From NCBI GenBank assembly GCA_903879765.1, contig CAIRMS010000242.1:1-18569 (forward strand): a stretch of 18,569 nt of DNA, read 5' to 3'. This DNA comes from an uncultured Flavobacteriales bacterium (GTDB lineage: Bacteria; Bacteroidota; Bacteroidia; Flavobacteriales_D; Crocinitomicaceae). Positions 7,259 through 14,861 of this stretch are shown here, in pieces (the first letter of the stretch is position 1; each line of letters begins with the position of its first letter). The translations under genes and the position numbers were made by a program. The notes below the pieces were generated by a model. It saw nothing but the letters and a program-made list of their open reading frames with translations, did no database searches and was not told where the DNA came from.

Positions 7259-9085
7259 TTGATAAAATCAATTTTTAAATCACTCATACCGCTAGCAAGT
7301 GTTTGGCTATTTTCTGGTGTGTACCGAATTCTCTTAGTCTCCATCAATAGCAAGAAGTTCCCGGATTTTACATTTCAAGATTATGTGATTGGTGCAGGAT
7401 TCGATTTGGTGACAATCGCTCTTTTTTTCTTGCCGTTTATTGCTGTACTTTTCTTACCACTTCCTGAAAAACTTGAGCGATGGCGATTTTGGTTGAAATT
7501 GCTTCTCTTCAGTTTAACAACCTTGTTGGTGTTTGTCTTTAATGGCTGGGATGTTGCTTATTTCTCCTATACAGCCAAACGCACTAGCTTTGATTACTTT
7601 GTTTATATGTTGACGAATACGGAAACAACTAGTCTAGCTGGAGATTTTATAGCGGAGTTTTGGTGGTTAATCGTGTTTCTCATCCTCAGTTTAACAATTT
7701 CAATTTGGAGTGTTGTCAAAGTTAAGGCGGATCCTATTTCTTGGAAGTTAAGGAGAAATTGGTTTGCTTTTCTTCTTGTGCTTTCCACTTTTGTTATTAT
7801 TGGGCGAGGTGGTTTTCAATTAAAGCCAATTGGAATCATTGAAGCGACAAATTACAGTAGTTTAACGAATGCGCCCGCGGTACTTAATTCTGCTTTTACG
7901 ATTATAAAAACGATAGCAGTTACGGGGCTTGATGACAAAAAGTATTTCAATGAGGAAGAACTAAATACACTTTTTAATCCTATTCAAAAGAGTCAAGTTC
8001 AAAAGATACTTCCAAAAGGCACGAATGTGTGTTTTATCCTTTTGGAAAGTTTCGGCACGATGTATTGTGGTCCAAATAGTCCTGAAAGTTTTTCACCCTT
8101 TTTAGATTCCATTTTAAATCAGTCTATGTTTTTTGAGGATGCAATCGCGAATGGTCGAACATCCATGGATGCGCTTCCTTCCGTGATTTCATCTATCCCT
8201 GCTTATACAAATGAATCATTTATCTTGTCATCCTACAGTGCAAATCAATTTCAAGGAATTCCATCCATACTTGCAAAGGAAGGTTATCATTCCGCGTTTT
8301 TTCACGGAGCAAGTAATGGTTCTATGCGTTTTGATGCGTTTGCTGCTGCGGCAGGTTTTAATTCATACTACGGGAGAAATGAATACCCGAATCCAGCACA
8401 TTTTGACGGTAATTGGGGAATAGAAGATCATCACATGCTATCCTTTGCTGCAGATGAAATGAATCAGTTTAAACAGCCGTTTTTCTCGATGATTTTTACC
8501 TTGTCCTCACATCATCCATACACCATTCCAAGCTCGTTTCGATCTCGTGTAAAGCATGGACCAGAACCATTGTGTGCGACCATTTCCTATGTTGATTTGG
8601 CCTTGAAGGAGTTCTGGACTAAGGCAAAAAAACAAGCTTGGTTTAAAAACACCTTATTTGTTTTTTGTGCGGATCATGTTGGTCCAACGAAAAGATGGGA
8701 TCGTTGTTCGCTCGAATGGACATACCGAATCCCAATTGGATTTTATCATAACTCCATGAACCTACCTAAGGTTAAAAAGGGTAAGTTGTTTCAGCAAATT
8801 GACATCATGCCGACTATGTTTGATTTACTTGGTTTAAACCTTGATTATTATTCATTTGGAAGCTCTTATTTCAATCATAAGTTAATGCCAAAAATGATTT
8901 GCGAACAAGGAAATTTGATTTCTTTTGATGTGGTCAAAAATGGATTGTCAACGATTGTTTGGAACGAGCAAATGAAAGGTGCTCGTAATTCTCATGAACA
9001 AAAAATCATCCGTCAAATGAAGGCCTTATACCAACATTACACACATGATTTGATTACGAATCGGATGACTCCATACGGAAATTAG
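7259..9085 (+). CDS. LTA synthase family (LtaS-like) membrane phosphotransferase/sulfatase
   Basis: This 608-residue protein has hydrophobic N-terminal segments (about 9-27, 45-68, 79-97, 134-154, 168-183) and an extracytoplasmic alkaline-phosphatase/sulfatase fold at about 250-540. Visible catalytic features are VCFILLESFG (metal-binding E263), NGRTSMDALP with Thr301 as probable nucleophile, SSHHPYTIP, and CADH (D472, H473). LtaS makes lipoteichoic acid in Gram-positives. In Gram-negatives, relatives transfer phosphoglycerol or phosphoethanolamine to glycans or lipids, or hydrolyse esters; the substrate here is unknown. The start is TTG: no ATG exists before the first membrane segment. This TTG lies five codons after the E1 stop in the same reading frame. 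Co-transcription with E1 is likely from the 15-nt gap. Confidence 0.85.
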   Translation: MIKSIFKSLIPLASVWLFSGVYRILLVSINSKKFPDFTFQDYVIGAGFDLVTIALFFLPFIAVLFLPLPEKLERWRFWLKLLLFSLTTLLVFVFNGWDVAYFSYTAKRTSFDYFVYMLTNTETTSLAGDFIAEFWWLIVFLILSLTISIWSVVKVKADPISWKLRRNWFAFLLVLSTFVIIGRGGFQLKPIGIIEATNYSSLTNAPAVLNSAFTIIKTIAVTGLDDKKYFNEEELNTLFNPIQKSQVQKILPKGTNVCFILLESFGTMYCGPNSPESFSPFLDSILNQSMFFEDAIANGRTSMDALPSVISSIPAYTNESFILSSYSANQFQGIPSILAKEGYHSAFFHGASNGSMRFDAFAAAAGFNSYYGRNEYPNPAHFDGNWGIEDHHMLSFAADEMNQFKQPFFSMIFTLSSHHPYTIPSSFRSRVKHGPEPLCATISYVDLALKEFWTKAKKQAWFKNTLFVFCADHVGPTKRWDRCSLEWTYRIPIGFYHNSMNLPKVKKGKLFQQIDIMPTMFDLLGLNLDYYSFGSSYFNHKLMPKMICEQGNLISFDVVKNGLSTIVWNEQMKGARNSHEQKIIRQMKALYQHYTHDLITNRMTPYGN

Positions 9086-9142
9086 TCATAAAATCAGGCT
9101 CTTTCCATCGCTTAATTCACCGCTGATTTGAAGTATTTTCGC

Positions 9143-9150
9143 TACCTTTG
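9143..9150 (+). promoter_or_regulatory. Candidate -7 box (TACCTTTG) for proS
   Basis: TACCTTTG is an exact TAnnTTTG match, 19 nt before the proS ATG. The 84-bp gap after the LtaS-like gene therefore probably carries a new promoter for proS-trmN6. No good -33 TTTG is seen at the usual distance. Confidence 0.5.
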
Positions 9151-9169
9151 ACTTTCAATAAAAGTAGCT

Positions 9170-10642
9170 ATGGCACAGAAATACGTAACGAGGGAAGAGG
9201 ATTATTCCAAATGGTACAATGAATTGGTTTACCGCGCTGATTTAGCAGAACACTCTGATGTTCGTGGATGTATGGTCATCAAGCCTTATGGTTATGCTAT
9301 TTGGGAAAAAATGCGTGATATCTTGGATGTAAAATTCAAGGAAACGGGCCACTCGAATGCGTATTTCCCATTGTTTATTCCCAAATCTTATTTGAGTAAA
9401 GAGGCAAGTCATATTGAAGGTTTTGCCAAGGAATGTGCAGTCGTTACACATTACCGCTTGAAAAATGCCGAGGACGGTAGCGGAGTAATCGTAGACCCAG
9501 ACTCCAAATTGGAGGAGGAATTGATTGTTCGTCCAACTTCTGAAACAATTATCTGGAATTCATATAAAAATTGGATTCAGTCCTACCGTGATTTACCAAT
9601 TCTGATCAATCAATGGGCAAATGTGGTCCGTTGGGAAATGAAAACGCGTTTATTTTTACGCACGACAGAGTTCCTTTGGCAAGAAGGACATACAGCACAT
9701 GCGACAAAAGCAGAAGCGATAGCGGAAACGGAACAAATGTTGGATGTATATGAAGACTTTGCTGAAAACTATATGTCAATGCCGGTCATCAAAGGGAGAA
9801 AAACAGCGAATGAGCGTTTTGCAGGTGCGGATGATACCTTGTGCATCGAAGCAATGATGCAAGACGGAAAAGCATTGCAAGCTGGAACTTCCCATTTCTT
9901 GGGTCAAAATTTCGCGAAAGCATTTGAAGTAAAATTTGCGGATAAAGAAGGAAAACTGGATTATGTTTGGGCAACATCTTGGGGTGTTTCAACGCGTTTG
10001 ATGGGTGCATTAATTATGACACATTCCGATGATGAAGGACTTGTATTGCCTCCAGCTTTAGCTCCAATTCAAGTAGTCGCGGTTCCAATTTACCGCACGG
10101 ATGAAGAATTTACTGCTATTTCAGAGAAAATCGCTCAATTAGCAGCAAAATTAAAGGCAAAAGGCATTTCCTTTAAATACGATGATGATGAGAATCGTCG
10201 TCCAGGATGGAAATTTGCAGAGTACGAATCGAAAGGTGTTCCCGTGCGCGTAGCAATGGGGCCAAGAGATTTGGAAAATGGAAAAGCAGAAATCGCACGT
10301 CGCGATAACAAAACCAAAGAGCTTGTTGATTTTGATGGATTGGAAAATTACATCGAACAATTGTTGGCGGACATTCAATCAAACTTATTGCAGCGTGCAA
10401 AAACGTTCCGTGCTGAAAATACCCGTGAAATAGATTCTTACGAGGAATTTAAAAAGGAAATTGACAAAGGTGGATTCTTTTTAGCTCACTGGGATGGAAC
10501 TCCTGAAACGGAAGAACGAATCAAAGAAGAGACGAAGGCAACCATTCGTTGCATTCCTCTGGATCGCAAAGAAGAAGCTGGTGTTTGTATGGTAACCGGA
10601 AAACCATCCGCAGGAAGAGTAATTTTCGCAAAAGCGTATTAA
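9170..10642 (+). CDS. proS: Prolyl-tRNA synthetase, archaeal/eukaryote-like short form
   Basis: This enzyme ligates proline to tRNA-Pro in the cytosol using ATP. The 490-residue length, lack of the bacterial insertion domain and C-terminal extension ending in Tyr (VIFAKAY) mark the archaeal/eukaryote-like type common in Bacteroidota. Class II motifs are visible: RPTSET at 121-126, motif 2 from RWE at 154-156 to FLWQEGHTAH at 168-177, and motif 3 with GVSTRLMGALIMTHSDDEG at 272-290. The anticodon-binding domain spans about 300-400. In the C-terminal domain, zinc-binding positions of better-known homologues appear replaced: WDG where WCG is usual, ETE for ECE, and CMVT for CxxC. C461 and C473 remain. 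The ATG start is clear, with a TACCTTTG box upstream. trmN6 begins 1 nt after the stop. Confidence 0.97.
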   Translation: MAQKYVTREEDYSKWYNELVYRADLAEHSDVRGCMVIKPYGYAIWEKMRDILDVKFKETGHSNAYFPLFIPKSYLSKEASHIEGFAKECAVVTHYRLKNAEDGSGVIVDPDSKLEEELIVRPTSETIIWNSYKNWIQSYRDLPILINQWANVVRWEMKTRLFLRTTEFLWQEGHTAHATKAEAIAETEQMLDVYEDFAENYMSMPVIKGRKTANERFAGADDTLCIEAMMQDGKALQAGTSHFLGQNFAKAFEVKFADKEGKLDYVWATSWGVSTRLMGALIMTHSDDEGLVLPPALAPIQVVAVPIYRTDEEFTAISEKIAQLAAKLKAKGISFKYDDDENRRPGWKFAEYESKGVPVRVAMGPRDLENGKAEIARRDNKTKELVDFDGLENYIEQLLADIQSNLLQRAKTFRAENTREIDSYEEFKKEIDKGGFFLAHWDGTPETEERIKEETKATIRCIPLDRKEEAGVCMVTGKPSAGRVIFAKAY

Positions 10643-10643
10643 T

Positions 10644-11360
10644 TTGTCTGTTTTTCGCTTTCGGCAATTCGATGTCATTCAATCGAAAAATCCGCTTAAA
10701 GTTGGAACAGACAGCATGTTGTTGGGGTCATTTATTGATTCTACTAATGCAAACACCGCCTTGGACATCGGCGCGGGGACAGGCGTTTTATCCTTAATGG
10801 TGCTGCAGAAAAATCCTAGATTGCAATTGGATGCGGTGGAAATTCATGCCGAAGCAGCAGAAGAATGTTCACTGAATTTCACGAATAGTCCTTGGAGAAC
10901 ATCTGCAAAAGCACACGCCATTGATTTTTTGGATTTTCATCCAGAGAAACGATATGATTTGATTTTTAGTAATCCACCTTTTTATTTAGATGGACTGAAA
11001 TCCGGGGATGAAAACATCGATCAGGCGAAACATATCAGTAGGGAACAGTACGAGAAATTTATATGCAAAACGTCTGATTTATTGACTGAGAATGGTCGGT
11101 TTTACGTGATTGTTCCTTTTGATCAGCTTGACTATTTACTAAACATCGCGAAAGAAAATCAACTATTTCTGCTTCAGAAAATAACGATTCATGCAACAGA
11201 GGAAAAATTGAATTCCCGAATAATACTTCAGTTTTCAAAACAAGTAGAATCCATGACTCAAATGGAATTTACGGTTCGATTAAAAAATGGGAACTACACG
11301 TCAGAATACATTGAGTTGACGAAGATGTATCATTTCAAAGATTTGTCCGCTGGAAATTAA
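10644..11360 (+). CDS. trmN6: tRNA1(Val) adenine-37 N6-methyltransferase (TrmN6/YfiC family)
   Basis: This SAM-dependent methyltransferase of 238 residues is the YfiC/TrmN6 type, which methylates N6 of A37 in tRNA1-Val in E. coli. It begins MSVFRFRQFDV, close to the family's usual opening, followed by KVGTDSMLLG at 19-28, the SAM-binding DIGAGTG at 41-47, and the catalytic adenine-methylase motif NPPFY at 110-114. The start is TTG, 1 nt after the proS stop; using it preserves the conserved N-terminus, and no ATG is near. Tight coupling with proS suggests co-expression of two tRNA-related functions. Its stop shares TTAA with the opposing porQ stop. Substrate specificity in this lineage is assumed from the family. 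Confidence 0.9.
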   Translation: MSVFRFRQFDVIQSKNPLKVGTDSMLLGSFIDSTNANTALDIGAGTGVLSLMVLQKNPRLQLDAVEIHAEAAEECSLNFTNSPWRTSAKAHAIDFLDFHPEKRYDLIFSNPPFYLDGLKSGDENIDQAKHISREQYEKFICKTSDLLTENGRFYVIVPFDQLDYLLNIAKENQLFLLQKITIHATEEKLNSRIILQFSKQVESMTQMEFTVRLKNGNYTSEYIELTKMYHFKDLSAGN

Positions 11361-12391
11361 TTTTTCTTCCAGTTTTGGATAGAACTACTTAATCCGAGCG
11401 CATGTATTGATCCTGCCTTGGAATAAAACTGAACACCATAGTCGAGGTTGAATTTTTTCAATTTTAACGACATTCCCATAGAAAAACCAGCAAGTCCGGG
11501 ATGATCAATTAATTGCAGTTGATTGCGACGCATGTAATTAAATCCACCACGTAATTGAAAGGATTTAGAAGCGTAAAGTTCAACTTGAAAGTTTAAATGA
11601 TGAGCGATTTTTGTTCCGATCGAGGGAGAATAAATCGGAATTGTATCTCCGGTAAGCGGATCATAAGTTGGAGCAGCTAAAGGATCTAGGTAAACATTAT
11701 TGAGTTGGTTTAATTGATGTCCTTGAATGCCAAATCGAAATGGTGCATGTTTTAATTTGTAACTTAATCCAACTTGAACATCAACTGGAAGTTTCGATTG
11801 ACTATCATTTGTGTAATCTTTTAAAAGGATTCCTGCGTTTTTTACAAGAAATGTAGCGCATAGTTGTTTGTTCGGATGAAGGAGTAATCCGCTAAAACTT
11901 CCTGTTAGACCAAAAGCGCTGAAGCGGTACATATGTGAGCCGAGTAAAGCTACGCTAGCACCAATACTCATCACTTCATTGATTTTTCTACTGTAACTTG
12001 TTCCAATGGCATATTCAGTACCACTGAAACTTCCAATTTCATTTCCGACTTCGTCTGTCTCTACAAATTGACCCAAACTAAAATAACGAATACTAGGTGC
12101 GAATGTCCCGATTTTAGTATGTAGTGCATAATTTACATTGCCATAGTTAGCACCTGCCGGATATTTCCCGAAAGAATATTGAACTTGTCCGTTCATTTTT
12201 TCATTCAATAAGGCTGGATTATCAAGTGCTAATCCAAGGTCATTGTCGTAAACACTAATTAAGCCATTTCCAGATCCAGCATTTCTTGCAGAACTCGCTG
12301 CATTTAAAAATTGAAATGTCGTAGTGCCTAAATTATACTGGCCAAAACATACGATCGGCAGAAACAAAAGTGTAACGAATAATTTAAACAT
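11357..12391 (-). CDS. porQ: Type IX secretion system protein PorQ
   Basis: This is an outer-membrane beta-barrel-like protein of 344 residues with a signal peptide (about 1-17, ending CFGQ). The opening of the mature part, TTTFQFLNAASSARNAGSG, followed by DNDLGLALDNPALLN, is the characteristic PorQ start. Repeated amphipathic strands with glycine/aromatic turns follow (for example SIRYFSLGQF, YAIGTSYSRKI, FQLRGGFNYM). In Porphyromonas gingivalis PorQ belongs to the outer-membrane attachment complex with PorU, PorV and PorZ, which processes T9SS cargo at the cell surface. A T9SS-type cargo is present at 413-2674 in the same window. The ATG start is preceded by a TAATTTCG box 20 nt upstream. 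The gene diverges from the sigma factor gene across 128 bp. Confidence 0.88.
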   Translation of the reverse strand: MFKLFVTLLFLPIVCFGQYNLGTTTFQFLNAASSARNAGSGNGLISVYDNDLGLALDNPALLNEKMNGQVQYSFGKYPAGANYGNVNYALHTKIGTFAPSIRYFSLGQFVETDEVGNEIGSFSGTEYAIGTSYSRKINEVMSIGASVALLGSHMYRFSAFGLTGSFSGLLLHPNKQLCATFLVKNAGILLKDYTNDSQSKLPVDVQVGLSYKLKHAPFRFGIQGHQLNQLNNVYLDPLAAPTYDPLTGDTIPIYSPSIGTKIAHHLNFQVELYASKSFQLRGGFNYMRRNQLQLIDHPGLAGFSMGMSLKLKKFNLDYGVQFYSKAGSIHALGLSSSIQNWKKN

Positions 12392-12411
12392 GGCTTTACA
12401 ACGAAAAAAAA

Positions 12412-12419
12412 CGAAATTA
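12412..12419 (-). promoter_or_regulatory. Candidate -7 box (TAATTTCG) for porQ
   Basis: On the minus strand TAATTTCG matches TAnnTTTG with a C at position 7, 20 nt before the porQ ATG. The same octamer recurs before glsA. No clear -33 element is seen. Confidence 0.35.
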
Positions 12420-12497
12420 ATTGTGAATTTAAGTTATAAATTCAATTCCTTTGTCAAAAATGTTTTTGATTTTTCAATAATCAAAGAATTTTGGACT

Positions 12498-12505
12498 GAT
12501 TTTTG
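12498..12505 (+). promoter_or_regulatory. Candidate -7 box (GATTTTTG) for the sigma factor gene
   Basis: GATTTTTG differs from TAnnTTTG only at the first base and ends 14 nt before the ATG at 12520. The intervening and upstream sequence is AT-rich with no Shine-Dalgarno sequence. Confidence 0.3.
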
Positions 12506-12519
12506 TTTTCGGGAATAAT

Positions 12520-13062
12520 ATGGATACTACCAGACATACCGTCGTTTATAATGAGTTGATGCAACAGCATGGAACTTTTTTTAAGCAGGTAATGCGTAAA
12601 AGTATTCCGAGCAATGAAATCCCGGACACATTTCAAGAATTCTCCATTCATTTTTTCCAACTCATCATTGATCGTTATGACGCGCAACCTGAGCTTTTCG
12701 CTTCCTATGGTTGGTTGAAAACGATTACACATCATTTCTGCATCTCTGAAATCCGCAAACGTGAGTCGAAAAAAAATCAGGTTTGGAAAAATACAACATC
12801 CGAAAAAGTAATCGTTGAAGAAGCTCCTGTTTTTGACCAAGAGGAATTAATTTCTCAACTTTTTGAGGCCGTTATTGGTTCTGTGAATAAGCGAGATGCT
12901 TTGGTGTTGAAAATGAAGTACTGTTATGACAAACCATCCAAGTATATTTCAGAAAAAATGGGCATCAAACATGTCGACGTTTACATCGCACGCATCAAGG
13001 AGAAAGTGCGACGTCAAACAGGAAACGTGAACCTAGACGAATGGTTGAATAGTAAGTCCTAA
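12520..13062 (+). CDS. ECF-like sigma-70 family RNA polymerase sigma factor
   Basis: This 180-residue protein has the two-domain layout of an ECF sigma factor. Residues about 15-90 match region 2: the DTFQEFSIHFFQL helix and GWLKTITHHFCISEIRKRESKK, the stretch that normally contacts the -10 region. Residues about 125-170 match region 4, a helix-turn-helix: RDALVLKMKYCYDKPSKYIS then EKMGIKHVDVYIARIKEKVR. It is somewhat diverged: region 4 lacks the typical GLSYKEIA wording. No anti-sigma factor gene is adjacent; upstream lies divergent porQ and downstream convergent glsB. Its regulon cannot be read, but control of the neighbouring T9SS gene is a testable idea. Its stop overlaps that of glsB (CTAA at 13059-13062). 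Confidence 0.85.
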   Translation: MDTTRHTVVYNELMQQHGTFFKQVMRKSIPSNEIPDTFQEFSIHFFQLIIDRYDAQPELFASYGWLKTITHHFCISEIRKRESKKNQVWKNTTSEKVIVEEAPVFDQEELISQLFEAVIGSVNKRDALVLKMKYCYDKPSKYISEKMGIKHVDVYIARIKEKVRRQTGNVNLDEWLNSKS

Positions 13063-13973
13063 AAGTCGATGTGACGCTCTTTTTTGTCCGGATAAATATC
13101 TGCGATATTCACCAGAATTCCTGTTTCTTCTACATTCCCAAACTCTGGATTTAACGCCGTATCAAAGGTCATCATCGTAGGTGATAAGTTCATGTAGATG
13201 TTCATCAACGGCGGAATAAATTCTCCGTGCTCCCGCGTGAATGTGTTTAGAATTTTGAAGGCTTCTTTGTAATCCATTCCCATGATTAATTCGTCGAAAA
13301 TCGCAGGATCACTCTCGATTTGTAATGGATAATAAGCTTTCATAAGGCTGCTTTTATCCGGAAAGAATCGATGTAAAAAGAACAGTAAAAAATCACGACA
13401 AGCAACATTATAAGTTGGATACATTGTTACTTTTCCAAAAAAGTATTCAATTTCCGGGTTAAATCGGATTAAGGCTCCAAGTCCATCCCAAATATTGTCC
13501 AGCGCAAACAATCCTTTTCTCGGGTTATTGCTCGGTTGAAAATCTGGTTGAACCCAGCTGCGTCCGAGTTCTATCGTTTTTGGCAAGTAATCCGAAATGA
13601 AAGAAGGATTAAAATCGAAGTAATGAGTGGTTGATAAATGAATGGTACCTTCACGGTCTATCGCGTCTTGGCATTTTTTAAAACGGTAACCCCCAATAAT
13701 TGCTTCATCTTCTACCGACCAAACTATCAGTTGTTCATAGGCGTATTCACCTAAATCGTATTCATCTAAATCGATGGATTCTCCCGTTCCGCCACCAGCA
13801 GCTCGAAAGGTAACTTCACGTAAACGTCCAATTTCTTCGAGTGTATTCGGTGAATTGTGACAATTCACAACATAAATTTCATTTTCACCTTTTCGTGTGG
13901 TGCGCAGAAAGCGTTCTGTAGTCAATTCAGCTTTCAATAATTCCGTTGCAACGGCTTCTCTGATGGGTTTCAT
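13059..13973 (-). CDS. glsB: GlsB/OlsB-like N-acyltransferase (glycine lipid synthesis)
   Basis: This 304-residue protein belongs to the OlsB/hemolysin-like N-acyltransferase group (GNAT-type fold). Family marks are REVTFRAAGGG with a following DLDEYD (about 52-73), IIGGYRF at 92-98, and ELGRSWVQPDFQ at 135-146. In Bacteroides thetaiotaomicron, GlsB N-acylates glycine with a 3-hydroxy fatty acid, and the adjacent GlsA O-acylates the product to give glycine lipids. The same pairing here, with a 4-nt ATGA overlap, makes this assignment likely. An ornithine- or other amino-acid-specific enzyme is the main alternative. It is second in the two-gene unit and converges on the sigma factor gene with overlapping stops. 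The protein is presumably membrane-associated. Confidence 0.78.
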   Translation of the reverse strand: MKPIREAVATELLKAELTTERFLRTTRKGENEIYVVNCHNSPNTLEEIGRLREVTFRAAGGGTGESIDLDEYDLGEYAYEQLIVWSVEDEAIIGGYRFKKCQDAIDREGTIHLSTTHYFDFNPSFISDYLPKTIELGRSWVQPDFQPSNNPRKGLFALDNIWDGLGALIRFNPEIEYFFGKVTMYPTYNVACRDFLLFFLHRFFPDKSSLMKAYYPLQIESDPAIFDELIMGMDYKEAFKILNTFTREHGEFIPPLMNIYMNLSPTMMTFDTALNPEFGNVEETGILVNIADIYPDKKERHIDF

Positions 13974-14791
13974 TTTTCGCTTTTTAATTGATACACGATC
14001 GATTTAAACCAATTTGCGGCTTTTAAATCATCCATGGCTGGATCGATGTCTTTGCCCATGATTGGTTCACCAACTGTATAGGTGATGATTTTGTTTTTTT
14101 GTCTTAACATTTCATCCGCTAAATAAAACATTTCGATGTTCGCTTTGATTCCCAAAAACGAACGAAGTTTAAATAGTCGGTAAAAGAAAGGAGAAAGTTG
14201 ACCACTGATGTGAATAGGTACAATAGGACGATTAAATTCTCTTCCGTACGTAATAAATGTCTTTTTCCATTCGCTATCTTGAATCATGCCATCGTGAATC
14301 CGACTCACCATTCCTGCAGGGAAAATACACAAAGCATGATCTTCTGCAAAGGAAGCTTTGATGCGCTCACGCGCCGTTAAACCGAGTTTTCCGTGTTTAT
14401 TTATTCCGATGAAATAGGAATTTAAATTTTCTATATTTGTTAAGATATCGTTGACGATAAATTTCAAGTCTTTTCGGTGATTTTTCAATGCTACGATCAA
14501 AGCCATCGCATCAACTCCTCCAAGTGGATGGTTCATGGCAATGATGATTGGACCTGTTTTAGGAATCCGTTCAAGGTGCTTGATATCAAATTTGAAATGA
14601 AAATAGTTAACAGCTGCTTCACAGAATTCGAGTCCCTCGAGTTCGCCATGCGCCTGTATGAAAGCGTTTAATTCCTTTTCATGGAGTGTTTTACGCAAAT
14701 AACGCAGGACAAATCCAGGTAAAAATCGCAATAACTTTGGATTTTTACTTCGGATTAATTCTTTTATGTCAATTGCTTTGGGTGCTTGCAC
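13970..14791 (-). CDS. glsA: GlsA/PlsC-like O-acyltransferase (glycine lipid synthesis)
   Basis: This is a 1-acylglycerol-3-phosphate-acyltransferase-like protein of 273 residues. Block I is NHPLGGVD at 87-94, so the catalytic His88 and Asp94 are spaced H-x5-D instead of the textbook H-x4-D. Block III is FPAGMVSR at 157-164 (FPEGTRS-like) and VPIHISG at 191-197 resembles block IV. Together with the overlapping GlsB-like gene it probably adds the second acyl chain, as an ester, to an N-acylated amino acid. A conventional PlsC is less likely because of the modified blocks and the context. The start is GTG with no nearby in-frame ATG, and a TAATTTCG octamer ends only 4 nt upstream. The 70-bp gap to the PhnP-like gene upstream holds no other feature. 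Confidence 0.78.
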   Translation of the reverse strand: MQAPKAIDIKELIRSKNPKLLRFLPGFVLRYLRKTLHEKELNAFIQAHGELEGLEFCEAAVNYFHFKFDIKHLERIPKTGPIIIAMNHPLGGVDAMALIVALKNHRKDLKFIVNDILTNIENLNSYFIGINKHGKLGLTARERIKASFAEDHALCIFPAGMVSRIHDGMIQDSEWKKTFITYGREFNRPIVPIHISGQLSPFFYRLFKLRSFLGIKANIEMFYLADEMLRQKNKIITYTVGEPIMGKDIDPAMDDLKAANWFKSIVYQLKSEK

Positions 14792-14861
14792 GATTCGAAA
14801 TTACAATTTTTAGCGCGGTTAAATGCTAGTTAAGTATTGGAATTATTCACATTTCACACGA

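Noticed and set aside
9091..9129. AAATCAG ... CTGATTT inverted repeat before proS, considered as terminator or regulatory leader
   Set aside because: Only 7 bp with a 25-nt loop and no T-tract; a weak match expected by chance in AT-rich DNA.
10549..10797. 82-residue plus-strand frame across the proS/trmN6 junction
   Set aside because: It overlaps two well-supported genes in another frame and shows no domain or start signal.
12481..12840. 119-residue minus-strand frame opposite the sigma factor gene
   Set aside because: Fully antisense to a gene with recognisable region 2 and region 4; no start signal or known domain.
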